DNA of 64,000 nt from Panorpa germanica (taxonomy: Eukaryota > Arthropoda > Insecta > Mecoptera > Panorpidae): contig OY783204.1 of NCBI GenBank assembly GCA_963678705.1, forward strand, positions 15,510,759-15,574,758, given 5' to 3'. Under the pieces are notes generated by a model. The model had not been told where the DNA came from. It saw only the letters and a list, made by a program, of their open reading frames with translations, and did no database searches. Below are positions 63,922 to 64,000 of the stretch, piece by piece. The translations under genes were made by a program, and so were the position numbers. Position 1 is the stretch's first letter. Each line of letters begins with the position of its first letter.

Positions 63922-63998
63922 GGCCATCGCCAGTCAGTCAGCCAGTCCATTCTTCAGCCTACGCTATTGGATGGACCGGCTGATTGTGGCCGATGGCC
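63922..63998. repeat. Long hairpin at right edge
   Basis: The left arm GGCCATCGCCAGTCAGTCAG-CCAGTCCA (63922-63949) pairs with the right arm TGGACCGGCTGATTGTGGCC-GATGGCC (63972-63998), with a few mismatches and a loop of about 22 bases. It is probably part of an inverted-repeat element continuing beyond the window. Confidence 0.75.
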
Positions 63999-64000
63999 AA

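Overview
The window is eukaryotic, AT-rich nuclear DNA and almost certainly from an insect. It holds split genes with GT-AG introns, many short inverted-repeat transposons, decayed jockey-like and R1-like LINEs, hAT remnants and a Helitron 3' end. The only host gene I can support matches the insect muscle giant Unc-89 (obscurin). I cannot assign the insect order from sequence alone. There are no bacterial genes, CRISPR arrays, rRNA genes or convincing tRNA genes.

The host gene is on the minus strand and fills about 80% of the window. It starts with one 4.5 kb coding exon (55384-59931) that encodes 1516 residues: three Cys/Gly 'CRITG' repeats, a charged helical stretch, about 30 copies of a 14-17 residue 'FVPGQ' repeat, a helical region, and a Ser-rich, Pro-ending tail. 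Four short exons follow: 51420-51541 and 14789-14917 (the two halves of an SH3 domain), then 14523-14699 and 8636-8801 (the first part of a RhoGEF/DH domain). All splice phases agree, so the window gives 1714 continuous residues. The rest of the DH domain, the PH domain and the Ig/kinase parts must lie left of position 1.

The introns, above all the 36.5 kb intron that cuts the SH3 domain in two, are packed with mobile-element debris. It includes: family A (TIR AATGGGCTTGTGTCC; four large copies plus fragments); family B (TIR CCCAGTAAACA, TA flanks; one copy carries a near-identical 260 bp tandem array); family G (TCATTCCCACTCA ends, possible TTAA target); family F (GGGGCCCTATTCCTGA ends); a 2.8 kb fold-back element split by a hAT transposon with an exact 8 bp target duplication; a second hAT (ZBED/Buster-like) remnant; a Helitron with a textbook 3' end and an inverted relative; several LINE pieces; and a pure (TA)n tract of about 160 bp.

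Right of the first exon, 59932-60620 is the likely 5' UTR/promoter region, with a GC-richer patch near 60400-60600. Further right are two copies of a SINE-like repeat and a strong hairpin at the window edge. The most interesting items are the obscurin N-terminal repeat domain, its ligand-pocket-altered SH3 domain, a possible short isoform ending just past the big exon, and the satellite-like array inside a family B transposon.
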